Positions 8,301 to 15,421 of a stretch of DNA of 51,539 bases are shown here, in pieces. Both the position numbers and the translations under genes were made by a program. This stretch comes from Solirubrobacter phytolaccae. Its GTDB lineage: Bacteria > Actinomycetota > Thermoleophilia > Solirubrobacterales > Solirubrobacteraceae. The notes under the pieces are model-generated. The model searched no databases, was not told the origin of the DNA, and saw only the letters and a program-made list of their open reading frames with translations. Positions within the stretch are counted from its first letter, which is position 1; each line of letters starts with the position of its first letter. The stretch spans positions 1-51,539 of the forward strand of contig NZ_JAPDDP010000052.1 of the NCBI RefSeq assembly GCF_027587195.1. The letters run 5' to 3'.

Positions 8301-8615
8301 ACGGTCTACGACCTCGAGCGGCTGCATCGCCTCCCCCAGCGGATCGTGCTGTCCTCGTGCGAGTCCGGGCTGTCCGCGGTGCACGCCGGGGACGAGCTGA
8401 TGGGCTTCACGGCCGCGGTGTTCGCGCTCGGGACGAGCACGGTGATCGCCGCGGTCGTGCCGGTCCCGGACGAGGCGACGAAAGGCCTGATGCTGGCCCT
8501 GGACGAGGCGCTGCAGGCCGGCGCCAAACCCGCCGAGGCGCTCGTGAAGGCCCGAGCTAAAGACGCCTTCATGAGCGTTGCCGGAGCGGCGTTCGTCTGC
8601 TTCGGCGCGGGCTGA
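5340..8615 (+). CDS. TPR-CHAT protease (caspase-like, HetF-associated)
   Basis: 1091 residues from GTG 5340. Residues 1-330 are tandem helical TPR-like repeats (e.g. LILQKLGQLDEALAGYRR). Residues 351-469 are a 17-residue tandem repeat linker. Further helical repeats run about 485-610, and a charged coiled coil about 635-700 (ARDLEELRRVSAALEAGLRD). The C-terminal CHAT domain (about 860-1091) carries the catalytic dyad His967 (HVAAHGRF) and Cys1007 (LSSCESGLS), plus VPTGELHALPWSMLPS. CHAT domains are caspase-family cysteine peptidases, often in regulated proteolysis or conflict systems. No signal peptide, so cytoplasmic. Located downstream of an ECF sigma factor and a small protein; activation and substrate are unknown. 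Confidence 0.9.
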   Translation: MLSVAEEAVRLASADARAARRAAASVVAETVDVEARSVAERALGLAAVELGDVAAAVVHLERARELALGGGLAGRAGEADMSLALALTLVGDTAGALSALDRAEPALDGHLRARVQGQRALILQKLGQLDEALAGYRRPLRAHRASGDVLWEARLLCNRGVLQVYRGALAAAESDLARAEELHESIGQALAATQVRHNRGWLAARSGDVPLALARYDRVEVEYRAHDVPLALLLMDRCEVLLSARLAAEAKANAAAAVTELAAAGLAADLAEARLLAAHAELLVGDTAAAREHARRADTAFSRQHRPGWAALARAAAAEAAWIEATRTDADPATTGDGIGPAGPDGTPRPATSGEVETATAGGETGSATSGEVETATAGGETGSATNGEVETAPAGDATGSATTGEVETATAGGETGSATSGGNEPATAGDATGSATSGGNEPATAGDATGSAASGGNEPATAGDATGSAATGDMTGSATTGEVRRVRLEAALGAAQRAVRALERVGWDVEALDARLIAGRAALELGRPRTARRYLELAATGGDRGPVQVRTRASHAAALLRLARGDRRGASAAVAAGLRALEAHQMTLGATELRAHASGHGEALATLGLRLAVESGSAQRVLAAAERRRAAGLMRRPARPPDDAALARDLEELRRVSAALEAGLRDGRPETELRRRQAALERSVRRRALQARGEMRAGTTTAARVGGARVGVSARGDSDDARGGEEARRDERGAGRGGGGGIVAAVVRRETASHVALMADLERMPSFDAVVAALGKRVLVEFVALDGVLFTVTVVDGRARLKRLGSEADVAKEVASLRFGLRRLATAAPGSRMAQGMADVVATVAQRLDALLALDSTAAAGDRPLVIVPTGELHALPWSMLPSLDKRPVSVSPSLRLWYRAAFAGPLPHRPRHVLVAGPRLPAATEEIEALARRHPEATTLTHEQATVANVARALDGADSAHVAAHGRFRDDNPQFCSLELADGNVTVYDLERLHRLPQRIVLSSCESGLSAVHAGDELMGFTAAVFALGTSTVIAAVVPVPDEATKGLMLALDEALQAGAKPAEALVKARAKDAFMSVAGAAFVCFGAG
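6390..6746 (+). repeat. 51-bp in-frame coding minisatellite, seven copies
   Basis: Seven consecutive 51-bp units encode 17-residue repeats of two types: ATSGEVETATAGGETGS (first four, with small variations) and ATSGGNEPATAGDATGS (last three). Degenerate partial units continue to about 6788. All are in frame, giving a Thr/Gly/Ala/Glu linker between two helical-repeat regions of the CHAT protein. Near identity between units implies recent expansion. Confidence 0.95.
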
Positions 8616-8616
8616 C

Positions 8617-8622
8617 TACCCT
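8617..8622 (+). promoter_or_regulatory. candidate -10 (TACCCT) for lepB
   Basis: TACCCT starts 2 nt after the CHAT stop codon and ends 8 nt before the GTG at 8631. No Shine-Dalgarno is visible, so signal peptidase may be made from its own leaderless transcript as well as by read-through. Confidence 0.4.
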
Positions 8623-8630
8623 TCGCAAGC

Positions 8631-9251
8631 GTGAAGACGAAACCGCTCCGCTCGACGGTTGAACTCATCCTGACCGTCGCCGTGGCGCTGTTCTTCGCCC
8701 TGACGATCCAGGCGTTCGCCGTCAAGCCCTACCGCATCCCGTCCGAGTCGATGGTGCCGACGCTCCAGGAGGGCCAGCGCATCCTCGTGAACCGGTTCTC
8801 GCACAAGATCGGCGGGGACCCCAAGCTCGGGGACGTGACCGTCTTCACGCCGCCGCGCGGCACGGACGAGCGCGAGTGCGGCAACGCGGGCCAGGGCCCG
8901 TTCTACAACGGCGGCGCCGAAGCGCGCCAGTCGTGCGCGAAGCCGACCGCCGAGAAGTCCAAGACGACGTTCGTCAAGCGCGTCGTCGGGATGCCCGGGG
9001 ACACGATCGCGGTCTCCAACGGCCACGTGATCCGCAACGGCAAGCCCGTCAAGGAGTCGTTCGCGTCCGACTGCTCGGACTCGTCGTGCAACCTGAACCC
9101 GATCACGGTCCCCGCGGGCCACTACTTCATGATGGGCGACAACCGCGGCAACTCCGAGGACAGCCGCTTCTGGGGCCCCGTCCCGCGCGACTGGGTGATC
9201 GGCAAGGCGGTGGCCACGTACTGGCCGCCGAAAGAGATGGGCGGGGTCTAA
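8631..9251 (+). CDS. lepB: Signal peptidase I
   Basis: 206 residues from GTG 8631. One N-terminal membrane anchor (about 10-30) is followed by box B, IPSESMVPTL, with catalytic Ser40. Box D, FVKRVVGMPGD, contains the catalytic Lys116, and box E is MMGDNRGNSEDSRFWGPV. Removes Sec/Tat signal peptides on the outer face of the membrane. The loop between Ser and Lys holds two cysteines (83 and 102), and a third pair lies at the SDCSDSSC stretch, so extracellular disulfides are possible. The many secreted proteins nearby are natural substrates. Confidence 0.95.
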   Translation: MKTKPLRSTVELILTVAVALFFALTIQAFAVKPYRIPSESMVPTLQEGQRILVNRFSHKIGGDPKLGDVTVFTPPRGTDERECGNAGQGPFYNGGAEARQSCAKPTAEKSKTTFVKRVVGMPGDTIAVSNGHVIRNGKPVKESFASDCSDSSCNLNPITVPAGHYFMMGDNRGNSEDSRFWGPVPRDWVIGKAVATYWPPKEMGGV

Positions 9252-9321
9252 AGGGTTCGGCGGGCCCTCCCCTAGGGGGATCCCCGATGCGCGCGGCCCG
9301 CGCGCAGTCCACGATCGGCGC

Positions 9322-10641
9322 ATGCTGATCACGGACCGATCTTCCGCCGCCGTCGAAGCCCTCCGCAACCGCCTCCACGGCGAGGTCTACGGACCGGACG
9401 ACGCCGGCTACGACGAGGTCCGCCGGCCCTGGAACCGCGCGGTCGAGCAGCGCCCCCTCGCGGTCGCGTTCCCGCGTACCGACGCCGACGTGGTCGCCCT
9501 CACCCACGTCGCCCGCGAGCACGGCCTGGAGCTCGCCCCGCAGGCCACGGGCCACGGCGCCGGCGCGACCGGCCCGCTCGAGCACACGGTGCTGGTCAGC
9601 ACGAAGCACATGCGCGGCGTCCGGATCGACCCCGTCACGCGCACCGCCCGTGTCCGCGCCGGGAACGTCTGGGGCGATGTGACCGGCCCCGCCGCGCGCT
9701 ACGGCCTCGCCCCGCTCGCCGGCAGCTCGGCCACCGTCGGCGTCGTCGGCTACACGCTCGGCGGCGGCACGGGCTGGCTCGCCCGCGCGCACGGCTTCGC
9801 CTGCAACAGCGTCACCGCGATCGAGATCGTCACGGCCGACGGCGAGCACGTCCGCACCGACACCCGCACCGAGCCCGAGCTGTTCTGGGCGCTGCGCGGC
9901 GGCGCGGCCTGCACGTACGGGATCGTCACCGCGCTCGAGTTCGAGCTCTACCCCGTCGAAGAGCTGCACGGCGGCGCGCTCGTCTTCCCCGGCCACCGGG
10001 CCGAAGGGATCTTCCGGGCGTGGCGTGACTGGACGAAGACCGTCCCGGACACCGTCAGCTCGCTGTGCCGCCTCGTGAACCCGCCCGGCGGCGACCCGGT
10101 GGTGCTGATCGAGGTCGCGGTCGAAGGCGACGACGCGATCCTCGCCCCGCTGCGCGCCCTGCAGCCCGTCGCCGACCTCATCGGCCCGATGACGCCCGAC
10201 CAGCTCACCGACATCCACAACGACCCGAAGGACCCGAGCCCCGGCGCGCACGGGCACCGGCTGCTCGGCGAGCTCTCCGACGGCGCGCTCGACGCGCTCG
10301 TCGCCCACGCCGGAGCCCCGCTCGTCTCGGTCGAGCTGCGGCACATGGGCGGCGCGATGGCCCACGGGAGCGTCTGCCACGGCGCGCTCAACGACGTGCA
10401 CGCGTCCTACTCCCTGTTCGGCGTCGGGATCGCGGGAAACGCGGAGGCCGCGATGGCCGTCGACGCCGCGCTCACGCGCCTGACCGACGCGCTGGAGCCC
10501 TACGACGCCGGCCGCGCGCTGCTGAACTTCTCCAGCGGCCCGGCGCGCTTCTACGACGGCTTCACCCAGCACCGGCTGCGCGCCCTCAAGGCCCAGCTGG
10601 ACCCCGAGGGCGTGTTCGCCGGCCGCGGGCAGACTCCATAG
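9322..10641 (+). CDS. FAD-binding oxidoreductase (berberine-bridge-like)
   Basis: 439 residues. A PCMH-type FAD domain spans about 40-215 and a C-terminal BBE-like substrate domain follows. ATGHGAGATG contains His78, the usual site of covalent 8-alpha-histidyl FAD attachment. The second covalent ligand of bicovalent members (Cys in the CPTVG-type motif) is replaced: the local sequence is SSATVGVVGYTLGGGTGWLA. Single covalent flavinylation is therefore predicted. No signal peptide. Uses O2 or another acceptor to oxidise an unknown alcohol, sugar or alkaloid-like substrate. The start ATG 9322 is the first in frame. Confidence 0.9.
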   Translation: MLITDRSSAAVEALRNRLHGEVYGPDDAGYDEVRRPWNRAVEQRPLAVAFPRTDADVVALTHVAREHGLELAPQATGHGAGATGPLEHTVLVSTKHMRGVRIDPVTRTARVRAGNVWGDVTGPAARYGLAPLAGSSATVGVVGYTLGGGTGWLARAHGFACNSVTAIEIVTADGEHVRTDTRTEPELFWALRGGAACTYGIVTALEFELYPVEELHGGALVFPGHRAEGIFRAWRDWTKTVPDTVSSLCRLVNPPGGDPVVLIEVAVEGDDAILAPLRALQPVADLIGPMTPDQLTDIHNDPKDPSPGAHGHRLLGELSDGALDALVAHAGAPLVSVELRHMGGAMAHGSVCHGALNDVHASYSLFGVGIAGNAEAAMAVDAALTRLTDALEPYDAGRALLNFSSGPARFYDGFTQHRLRALKAQLDPEGVFAGRGQTP

Positions 10642-10655
10642 GGAGCCTGCCCGCG
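10624..10655. terminator. Bidirectional terminator hairpin
   Basis: CGCGGGCAG (10624-10632) pairs with CTGCCCGCG (10647-10655), and inner CTCC (10634-10637) pairs with GGAG (10642-10645). One mismatch and the loop ATAG result. The loop includes the end of the oxidoreductase stop codon. It lies between convergent genes, so it can serve both. No T-tract on either side. Confidence 0.65.
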
Positions 10656-10665
10656 CGCGAGATGC

Positions 10666-12564
10666 TTACGGGTTCGTGGTGCTCAGCGTGAAGGTGAGCG
10701 TCTTCGAGTACGTGCCCGTGCGCAGCGCGTCGTTGGCGCCGATGAGCTGCTTGAAGGTGACCGGCACCTTCTCGTTGGACGTCGGCGCGGTCCACGTCTT
10801 GACGACGCCCAGGCCCTGCAGCGGCTTGGGCAGCGCGAACGTGCCGTTGACCAGGTAGCCCGGGTTGGCACCGGTGTCGGCGACCGTCAGGGTCGCGTCA
10901 CCGGCCGTGGAGATCACGGTCGCGTCGGTGGTGGCCGTGTACTCCCGCTCGACGCCCGGCGTGAACGCGCCGAACGTCGCCGGAGTGCCGAGCGACAGCG
11001 CGAGCGTCGCGGGAACCGTGCCACCGACGTTGCCCTCGGTGCACAGCGACAGGTTCGCCGTCTGGCCCTTGTCGACGAGCACCGTCTTGGAGTCGACGAC
11101 CGTGCCGTCCGGCTTCGAGCACGTGAGCGTCCAGCTCTCCTGGTAGTAGCCGCTCGGGCCGGGGACCATGCCCTCGGCGCGGTACGGCGGGACCGGGCGC
11201 ACGGACGGGTTCACGTGGAACTCGAACTTGCCGCTGGCCGGGACCTGCATCCACGACTCGAGGTGCGTCGGGATCGCCTGCGGCTGGTTGAACGTGACCG
11301 GCGTGGTGTTGTTGCGGATCGTCGCCGTGTACAGGTTGAAGTCCTTGGTGACCTTCAGCGTGTAGCCGGCCGGCGCGGTGCCGTTGATGACGGAGTGGCC
11401 GGCGGAGATCGTCGAGTAGACGAGCGACTGGTAGAAGGCGTCACGCATCGCGTGGCCGCTGTACGCCGTCTTGATGTCCGCGGCGGCGTCGGCCGGCACG
11501 AAGCCGGTGTAGTCGCCCGTGGTGCAGTTGACGTAGTTCGGGGCCTTGCCGGCCTTGTTGGTGGCCGAGGCGCGGTTGCAGGTGCTCGAGCCGCCGACGG
11601 TCTCGGGCGTCACGGCGAAGCCGCGCGTCGCGTAGTAGGACCAGTCGATCGTCTCGCCCGACGTCTCGTAGTCGTGCGCCGAGTCGCGGACGTTCGTGTA
11701 GCCGTTGTTGGTGGCGGCCGCCATCGCGACGGAGAGGCCGCGGATGGAGTCCAGGTCGGCGGGGAGGCCGGCCGCGACCTCGAGGCCGGGGTAGAAGAAC
11801 GCGTGCGAGTTGTTGTGGTTCGTGAGCAGCGCCACGACCTGGTTGTTCTTCACGATGTCCATCGTGTTCTGGACCTCGGGCTCCGAGCCCGGGCCGAGCC
11901 CGCGCGCGGCGAACGTGACGCCGATGTTCGAGCCCCAGCCGAACGGATAGTTGCGGTTCATGTCGACGCCGGTGGTGACGCACGTCGAGCCCGCGGGCGG
12001 CGCGGTGATGCCGCCGCAGTTCGCGCGGCGGTTGCGCACCCAGCCGTCGACGTTGACCACCGGGATGACGATCAGGCGGACCTTGTCCAGGAGGGCCTTG
12101 ACCTTCGGGTTCGTCTTGGACGTGTTGATCACGTCGTAGATGAACTCGAGCGTGTGCTCGCCGGCGGCCCACTCGTCACCGTGGATCGAGCCCATCATGA
12201 AGTAGACCGGGCGGCCGTCGTACGCGGAGACGTTGTTGGCGAGCTCGATGTACTTGACGTCGCGACCCTCCACGCTCTTGCGCGGCAGCGTCTTGAGCGT
12301 GACGAGCGTCGGGTTGGCGGACGCGAGGTTCGCCAGCTCCTGGTTGATCTGGTCGTAGGTGCGGTAGCCGAAGTTGTCGGCGGCACCGACCGTGTTCGAG
12401 ACCACGCGCCCGGACGGCATCGTGGTCAGCGGCGCGAGGCCGAGATCCCGGAACGCCGTGACGGCGGCTTCGACGTTCGGCTCCGCCGACGCGACGGCCG
12501 GCATGGCACACCCGGCGATGGCCGTGACCGCAGCAGCGGTCATCAGCTTGTTTCTGAGCGACAT
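10666..12564 (-). CDS. Secreted M14 zinc carboxypeptidase with WxL-like C-terminal domain
   Basis: 632 residues. ATG 12564 is preceded by a strong AGGGGG ribosome site and a signal peptide (MSLRNKLMTAAAVTAIAGCA, cleaved near ASA-EP). The M14 domain has zinc ligands His128 and Glu131 in GSIHGDEW, substrate Arg in DMNRNYPFGWG, the third zinc His region in LTNHNNSHAFFYPG, and catalytic Glu in AVTPETVGG. It should trim C-terminal residues from extracellular peptides. The last ~119 residues (10669-11024) form a beta-domain ending LRTGTYSKTLTFTLSTTNP, shared with two other large exported proteins in this window and probably a surface-attachment module. Confidence 0.93.
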   Translation of the reverse strand: MSLRNKLMTAAAVTAIAGCAMPAVASAEPNVEAAVTAFRDLGLAPLTTMPSGRVVSNTVGAADNFGYRTYDQINQELANLASANPTLVTLKTLPRKSVEGRDVKYIELANNVSAYDGRPVYFMMGSIHGDEWAAGEHTLEFIYDVINTSKTNPKVKALLDKVRLIVIPVVNVDGWVRNRRANCGGITAPPAGSTCVTTGVDMNRNYPFGWGSNIGVTFAARGLGPGSEPEVQNTMDIVKNNQVVALLTNHNNSHAFFYPGLEVAAGLPADLDSIRGLSVAMAAATNNGYTNVRDSAHDYETSGETIDWSYYATRGFAVTPETVGGSSTCNRASATNKAGKAPNYVNCTTGDYTGFVPADAAADIKTAYSGHAMRDAFYQSLVYSTISAGHSVINGTAPAGYTLKVTKDFNLYTATIRNNTTPVTFNQPQAIPTHLESWMQVPASGKFEFHVNPSVRPVPPYRAEGMVPGPSGYYQESWTLTCSKPDGTVVDSKTVLVDKGQTANLSLCTEGNVGGTVPATLALSLGTPATFGAFTPGVEREYTATTDATVISTAGDATLTVADTGANPGYLVNGTFALPKPLQGLGVVKTWTAPTSNEKVPVTFKQLIGANDALRTGTYSKTLTFTLSTTNP

Positions 12565-12644
12565 GGTCCCCCTCTTCAGAGCACCGCGCCTGGACCGCGC
12601 GTGCAGATTTGGCGAGCAGAACCTATGCGCCACCTAAGGGACAA

Positions 12645-13859
12645 TCAAGGCGTTGGGCGCTGGGAAACCTCAACACGCGTCGGCGTCGACTGCCACGCCA
12701 GGTACGCCGTCGCGCCGTCGAACGCGACCGAGGGCTGGTGCGGCTCCTGCTCGGGACCGCTGACGTCCTCGGGCGCGCCGAAGGCGGTCCCGTCGAACGG
12801 CACGGCCCAGATCCGGTCCTTGGCGGCGACCGCGACGACGGCCTTGCCGCCCGCCGAGGTGGCGAGGTCGCCGAGCCCGATGTCGGCGAAGCTCTGGTCG
12901 GGCGCGACCGGCGCGATGGCCTGCGGCGCCCCGATCGAGCGGCCGTTGACGAGCGCGGCCTTGATGGCGTCCGAGCCGGAGAAGACGACCATGTTCGGCG
13001 CGGCTTTGACGCCGACGCCGCCCGCGATGTCGTTGTTGCCGTACGTGTCGAGCTGCTTGGGAGCAGCGAAGCCCCGCGTGGCGGTGCGGGCCGTGGCCCA
13101 GGCGGAGCCCTTCGCGGCCTCGCCCTCGCTGATGCGCTGGTCGATCCAGCCGACGACCGCGCGCCGGTCGTCCCCCAGCGCGACGCCGAGCTTGAGCGCC
13201 GCGTCGGTCTTGCCGAGTGCCTTCACGGCCGACAGCCGCTCCGAGCGCGCGTACCAGTACCGCGCCTCGATCGTGCCCGCGCGATCCCAGACGGCGAGGA
13301 TGTCGCCGCCGGCGTTGGTCGCCACCGCGACCGAGCGGATGCTGCCGCGGCCGGAGAGCTTCTGCGTCGGCTCGAGCTTCGCGCCTTCCTGGCGCACGAG
13401 GTACACGGAGCCGGGCCCGAACGTGCCGAACACGGCCGCTCCGGGGGCCGCGGCCGCCCGAGCACCGCCGGTCTTGGGCCCGCGCAGCGACGTACGCCAC
13501 TGCCCGTTGGGGCCGGACGCCTCGCCGACGAGGACGCGCTCCTCGCCGTTGGAGCCGACATAGAGCGCGCGCTCACCGCCCGCGAACGCGCCGTAGGTGG
13601 TGTCGAAGCCCTTCGCGCCCGGCCAGTCGACCGCCTGGGCGGAGCCGTCGAGCGGCGCCTGCAGGACGGGGCGCGCGAACGACGCGCCGGGCCCGTTGAA
13701 CGCGACGGTGCCGGCACCGCCGGCGAAGAGGACGTGCGGCGCGGAGGTCGCTTCGCTGGACACCGAGACGGGAGCGCTCCACGGCGGCGCGGCCTGCGCG
13801 GCGGCCGGGAGCGCGAGCGCCGCGACGGCGGCGGCGATCAAGGTCTTGGGGAGGTGCAT
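12645..13859 (-). CDS. Secreted beta-propeller-like protein, unknown function
   Basis: 404 residues with a clear signal peptide (MHLPKTLIAAAVAALALPAA, cleavage near AQA-AP). The mature part is beta-rich, with recurring blades that include a central Val/Ala strand and a W or aromatic near the blade end (GGDILAVWDR, DDRRAVVGWID, GATAYLAWQS). That suggests a six- or seven-bladed propeller. No catalytic motif recognised. Upstream of, and in the same orientation as, the carboxypeptidase gene (80-bp gap). The divergent intergenic region upstream contains a 24-bp perfect palindrome. Confidence 0.82.
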   Translation of the reverse strand: MHLPKTLIAAAVAALALPAAAQAAPPWSAPVSVSSEATSAPHVLFAGGAGTVAFNGPGASFARPVLQAPLDGSAQAVDWPGAKGFDTTYGAFAGGERALYVGSNGEERVLVGEASGPNGQWRTSLRGPKTGGARAAAAPGAAVFGTFGPGSVYLVRQEGAKLEPTQKLSGRGSIRSVAVATNAGGDILAVWDRAGTIEARYWYARSERLSAVKALGKTDAALKLGVALGDDRRAVVGWIDQRISEGEAAKGSAWATARTATRGFAAPKQLDTYGNNDIAGGVGVKAAPNMVVFSGSDAIKAALVNGRSIGAPQAIAPVAPDQSFADIGLGDLATSAGGKAVVAVAAKDRIWAVPFDGTAFGAPEDVSGPEQEPHQPSVAFDGATAYLAWQSTPTRVEVSQRPTP

Positions 13860-13903
13860 GGCTCTACAGCTAACGACGCCCGATGAGTGCTCGCGCTGCC
13901 CCT

Positions 13904-13927
13904 CAGCCGGACACGCGTGTCCGGCTG
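13904..13927. promoter_or_regulatory. 24-bp perfect palindrome between divergent genes (candidate operator)
   Basis: CAGCCGGACACG followed by its exact reverse complement, 12+12 bp with no spacer, centred at 13915/13916. It lies 45 bp from the leftward ATG (13859) and 55 bp from the rightward ATG (13982). Both neighbours encode exported proteins. Position and symmetry favour a dimeric repressor site; a structural hairpin is the alternative. Confidence 0.6.
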
Positions 13928-13981
13928 GCCGTACCCGTTGCCGGATCCCGGCGTCCTCGGCATCGTGTTGACTGTGCGGCG

Positions 13982-15421
13982 ATGGTCCGGTTCCTCGCAG
14001 CGTTGGCGCTGCTGCTCGTGCTCGCGCCGGCGGCGCGGGCCGCGTCCACTCCCGTCACCCCGCCGCCGCCCGAGCACCGGGCGGACCCGTCGCTGACCAC
14101 GTACGTCCAGCGCTCCGGCCCGTTCAAGCTCGGCCCGTACGCGACGCTGAAGACGTCCGCGAAGGTGCAGCCGCCGGAGGTCGCGGGCGCGATCGTGGGG
14201 ATGGACGCGCGGCTCGTGGACGCCGACGGCAAGGAGCTGCCGCAGTACGTGGCGATGCTCCATCACCTCGTCTTCACCAACGGCGGCCCGGACGGCGAGC
14301 GGCGCGACCCGATGTGCCCGAAGAAGACGACCCGCGAGCGCTTCTTCGGCACGAGCGAGGAGCTGCGCGCGCTCACGCTCCCGCCCGGCTACGGCTATCC
14401 GACGACCCCGGCCGACCGGTGGAACGCGCCGATCATGGTCATGCACCACCGCGGCGGCTTCCAGGAGTTCTTCCTCGAGTACCGCGTGACGATCGACCCG
14501 CGCCCGGTGACCCCGGTCACGCCGTACTGGCTGAGCGTGATCCCGTGCTCGCCCGACCCGCAGTGGTCGGTGCCCGGCCGGGGGAGCAAGGAGCACCGGC
14601 GCTCCCGCATGTACGCGATGCCCACGGCGGGCCGGATCGTCGCGGTCGGCGGGCACCTGCACGGCGGCGCGAACGACCTCATCCTCAGCCAGCCGGCGTG
14701 CAAGCACCGCACGCTCGTGACCAACACGCCGTTCTACGCGCCCGCGAGCGACAAGCTGTACGCCGTCAAGCCGCTGCTGCACGAGCCCGACCCGAAGGCG
14801 ATCAGCTGGTGGCAGTCGCCGACCGGCTACGCGTTCCGCAAGGGCGAGGACCTGAAGGTCACCGCGGTCTACGACAACCTGCGCCCGCACACGCGGGTCA
14901 TGGGCATCAGCCACGTCTACGTCGCGCCGCCGCTCCCGGGCGCGCCCGACGTGCGCTGCTCGGCCGCCCCACCCGACGCGCAGCAGCTCGGCGCGCAGTT
15001 CGAGGGCCCGCGCACCACGCCGCCGACGGTCGGCCTGACGCTCGCGCGGGTCGGCAAGGACGGCCTCGCGCGGTCGACCACGACCGCGGCGGGCACGGCG
15101 CGTGAGATCGAGGGCGAGTCGGCGACCGTGACCGTGCGCGACTTCCGGTTCAGCTCGACCAACCTCGTCGTCGGGCGCGGCGCCGTCGTGCGCTGGCGCT
15201 TCCCCGACGACGAGCAGCACGACGTCACGCTCGCCGACGGCCCCGTCGGCTTCGCCTCACCGTGGCTGCGCGACGGCGGCGGCTACGGCAAGCGCTTCAC
15301 CGAGCCGGGCCGCTACCTGCTGATGTGCTCGCTGCACTCCGCGTACATGTCACAGGTGGTGACGGTGCGCTCTACACCGCCACGACCGCCCCGCCCCGAC
15401 GGGGATCCCCGCCCCCGCTGA
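13982..15421 (+). CDS. Secreted copper protein: monooxygenase-like domain plus cupredoxin
   Basis: 479 residues. ATG 13982 starts a signal peptide (MVRFLAALALLLVLAPAARA). Residues ~50-330 contain several histidine clusters (MLHHLVF, VMHHRGG, VGGHLHGG) resembling type-2-copper monooxygenase/SURNod19-like beta-sandwiches. Residues ~375-460 are a plastocyanin-like cupredoxin. Its type-1 copper ligands are visible: His in EQHDVTL, then Cys, His and Met in LLMCSLHSAYM. The fusion suggests an extracellular copper redox enzyme or copper carrier; activity is unproven. The proline-rich tail overlaps the convergent gamma-glutamyltransferase gene by 50 bp. Confidence 0.87.
   Translation: MVRFLAALALLLVLAPAARAASTPVTPPPPEHRADPSLTTYVQRSGPFKLGPYATLKTSAKVQPPEVAGAIVGMDARLVDADGKELPQYVAMLHHLVFTNGGPDGERRDPMCPKKTTRERFFGTSEELRALTLPPGYGYPTTPADRWNAPIMVMHHRGGFQEFFLEYRVTIDPRPVTPVTPYWLSVIPCSPDPQWSVPGRGSKEHRRSRMYAMPTAGRIVAVGGHLHGGANDLILSQPACKHRTLVTNTPFYAPASDKLYAVKPLLHEPDPKAISWWQSPTGYAFRKGEDLKVTAVYDNLRPHTRVMGISHVYVAPPLPGAPDVRCSAAPPDAQQLGAQFEGPRTTPPTVGLTLARVGKDGLARSTTTAAGTAREIEGESATVTVRDFRFSSTNLVVGRGAVVRWRFPDDEQHDVTLADGPVGFASPWLRDGGGYGKRFTEPGRYLLMCSLHSAYMSQVVTVRSTPPRPPRPDGDPRPR

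Noticed and set aside
11215-13563. 782-codon plus-strand frame opposite the carboxypeptidase and propeller genes
   Set aside because: Shadow composition (RRVGVDRHDR-like), spans two convincing minus-strand genes and their spacer.
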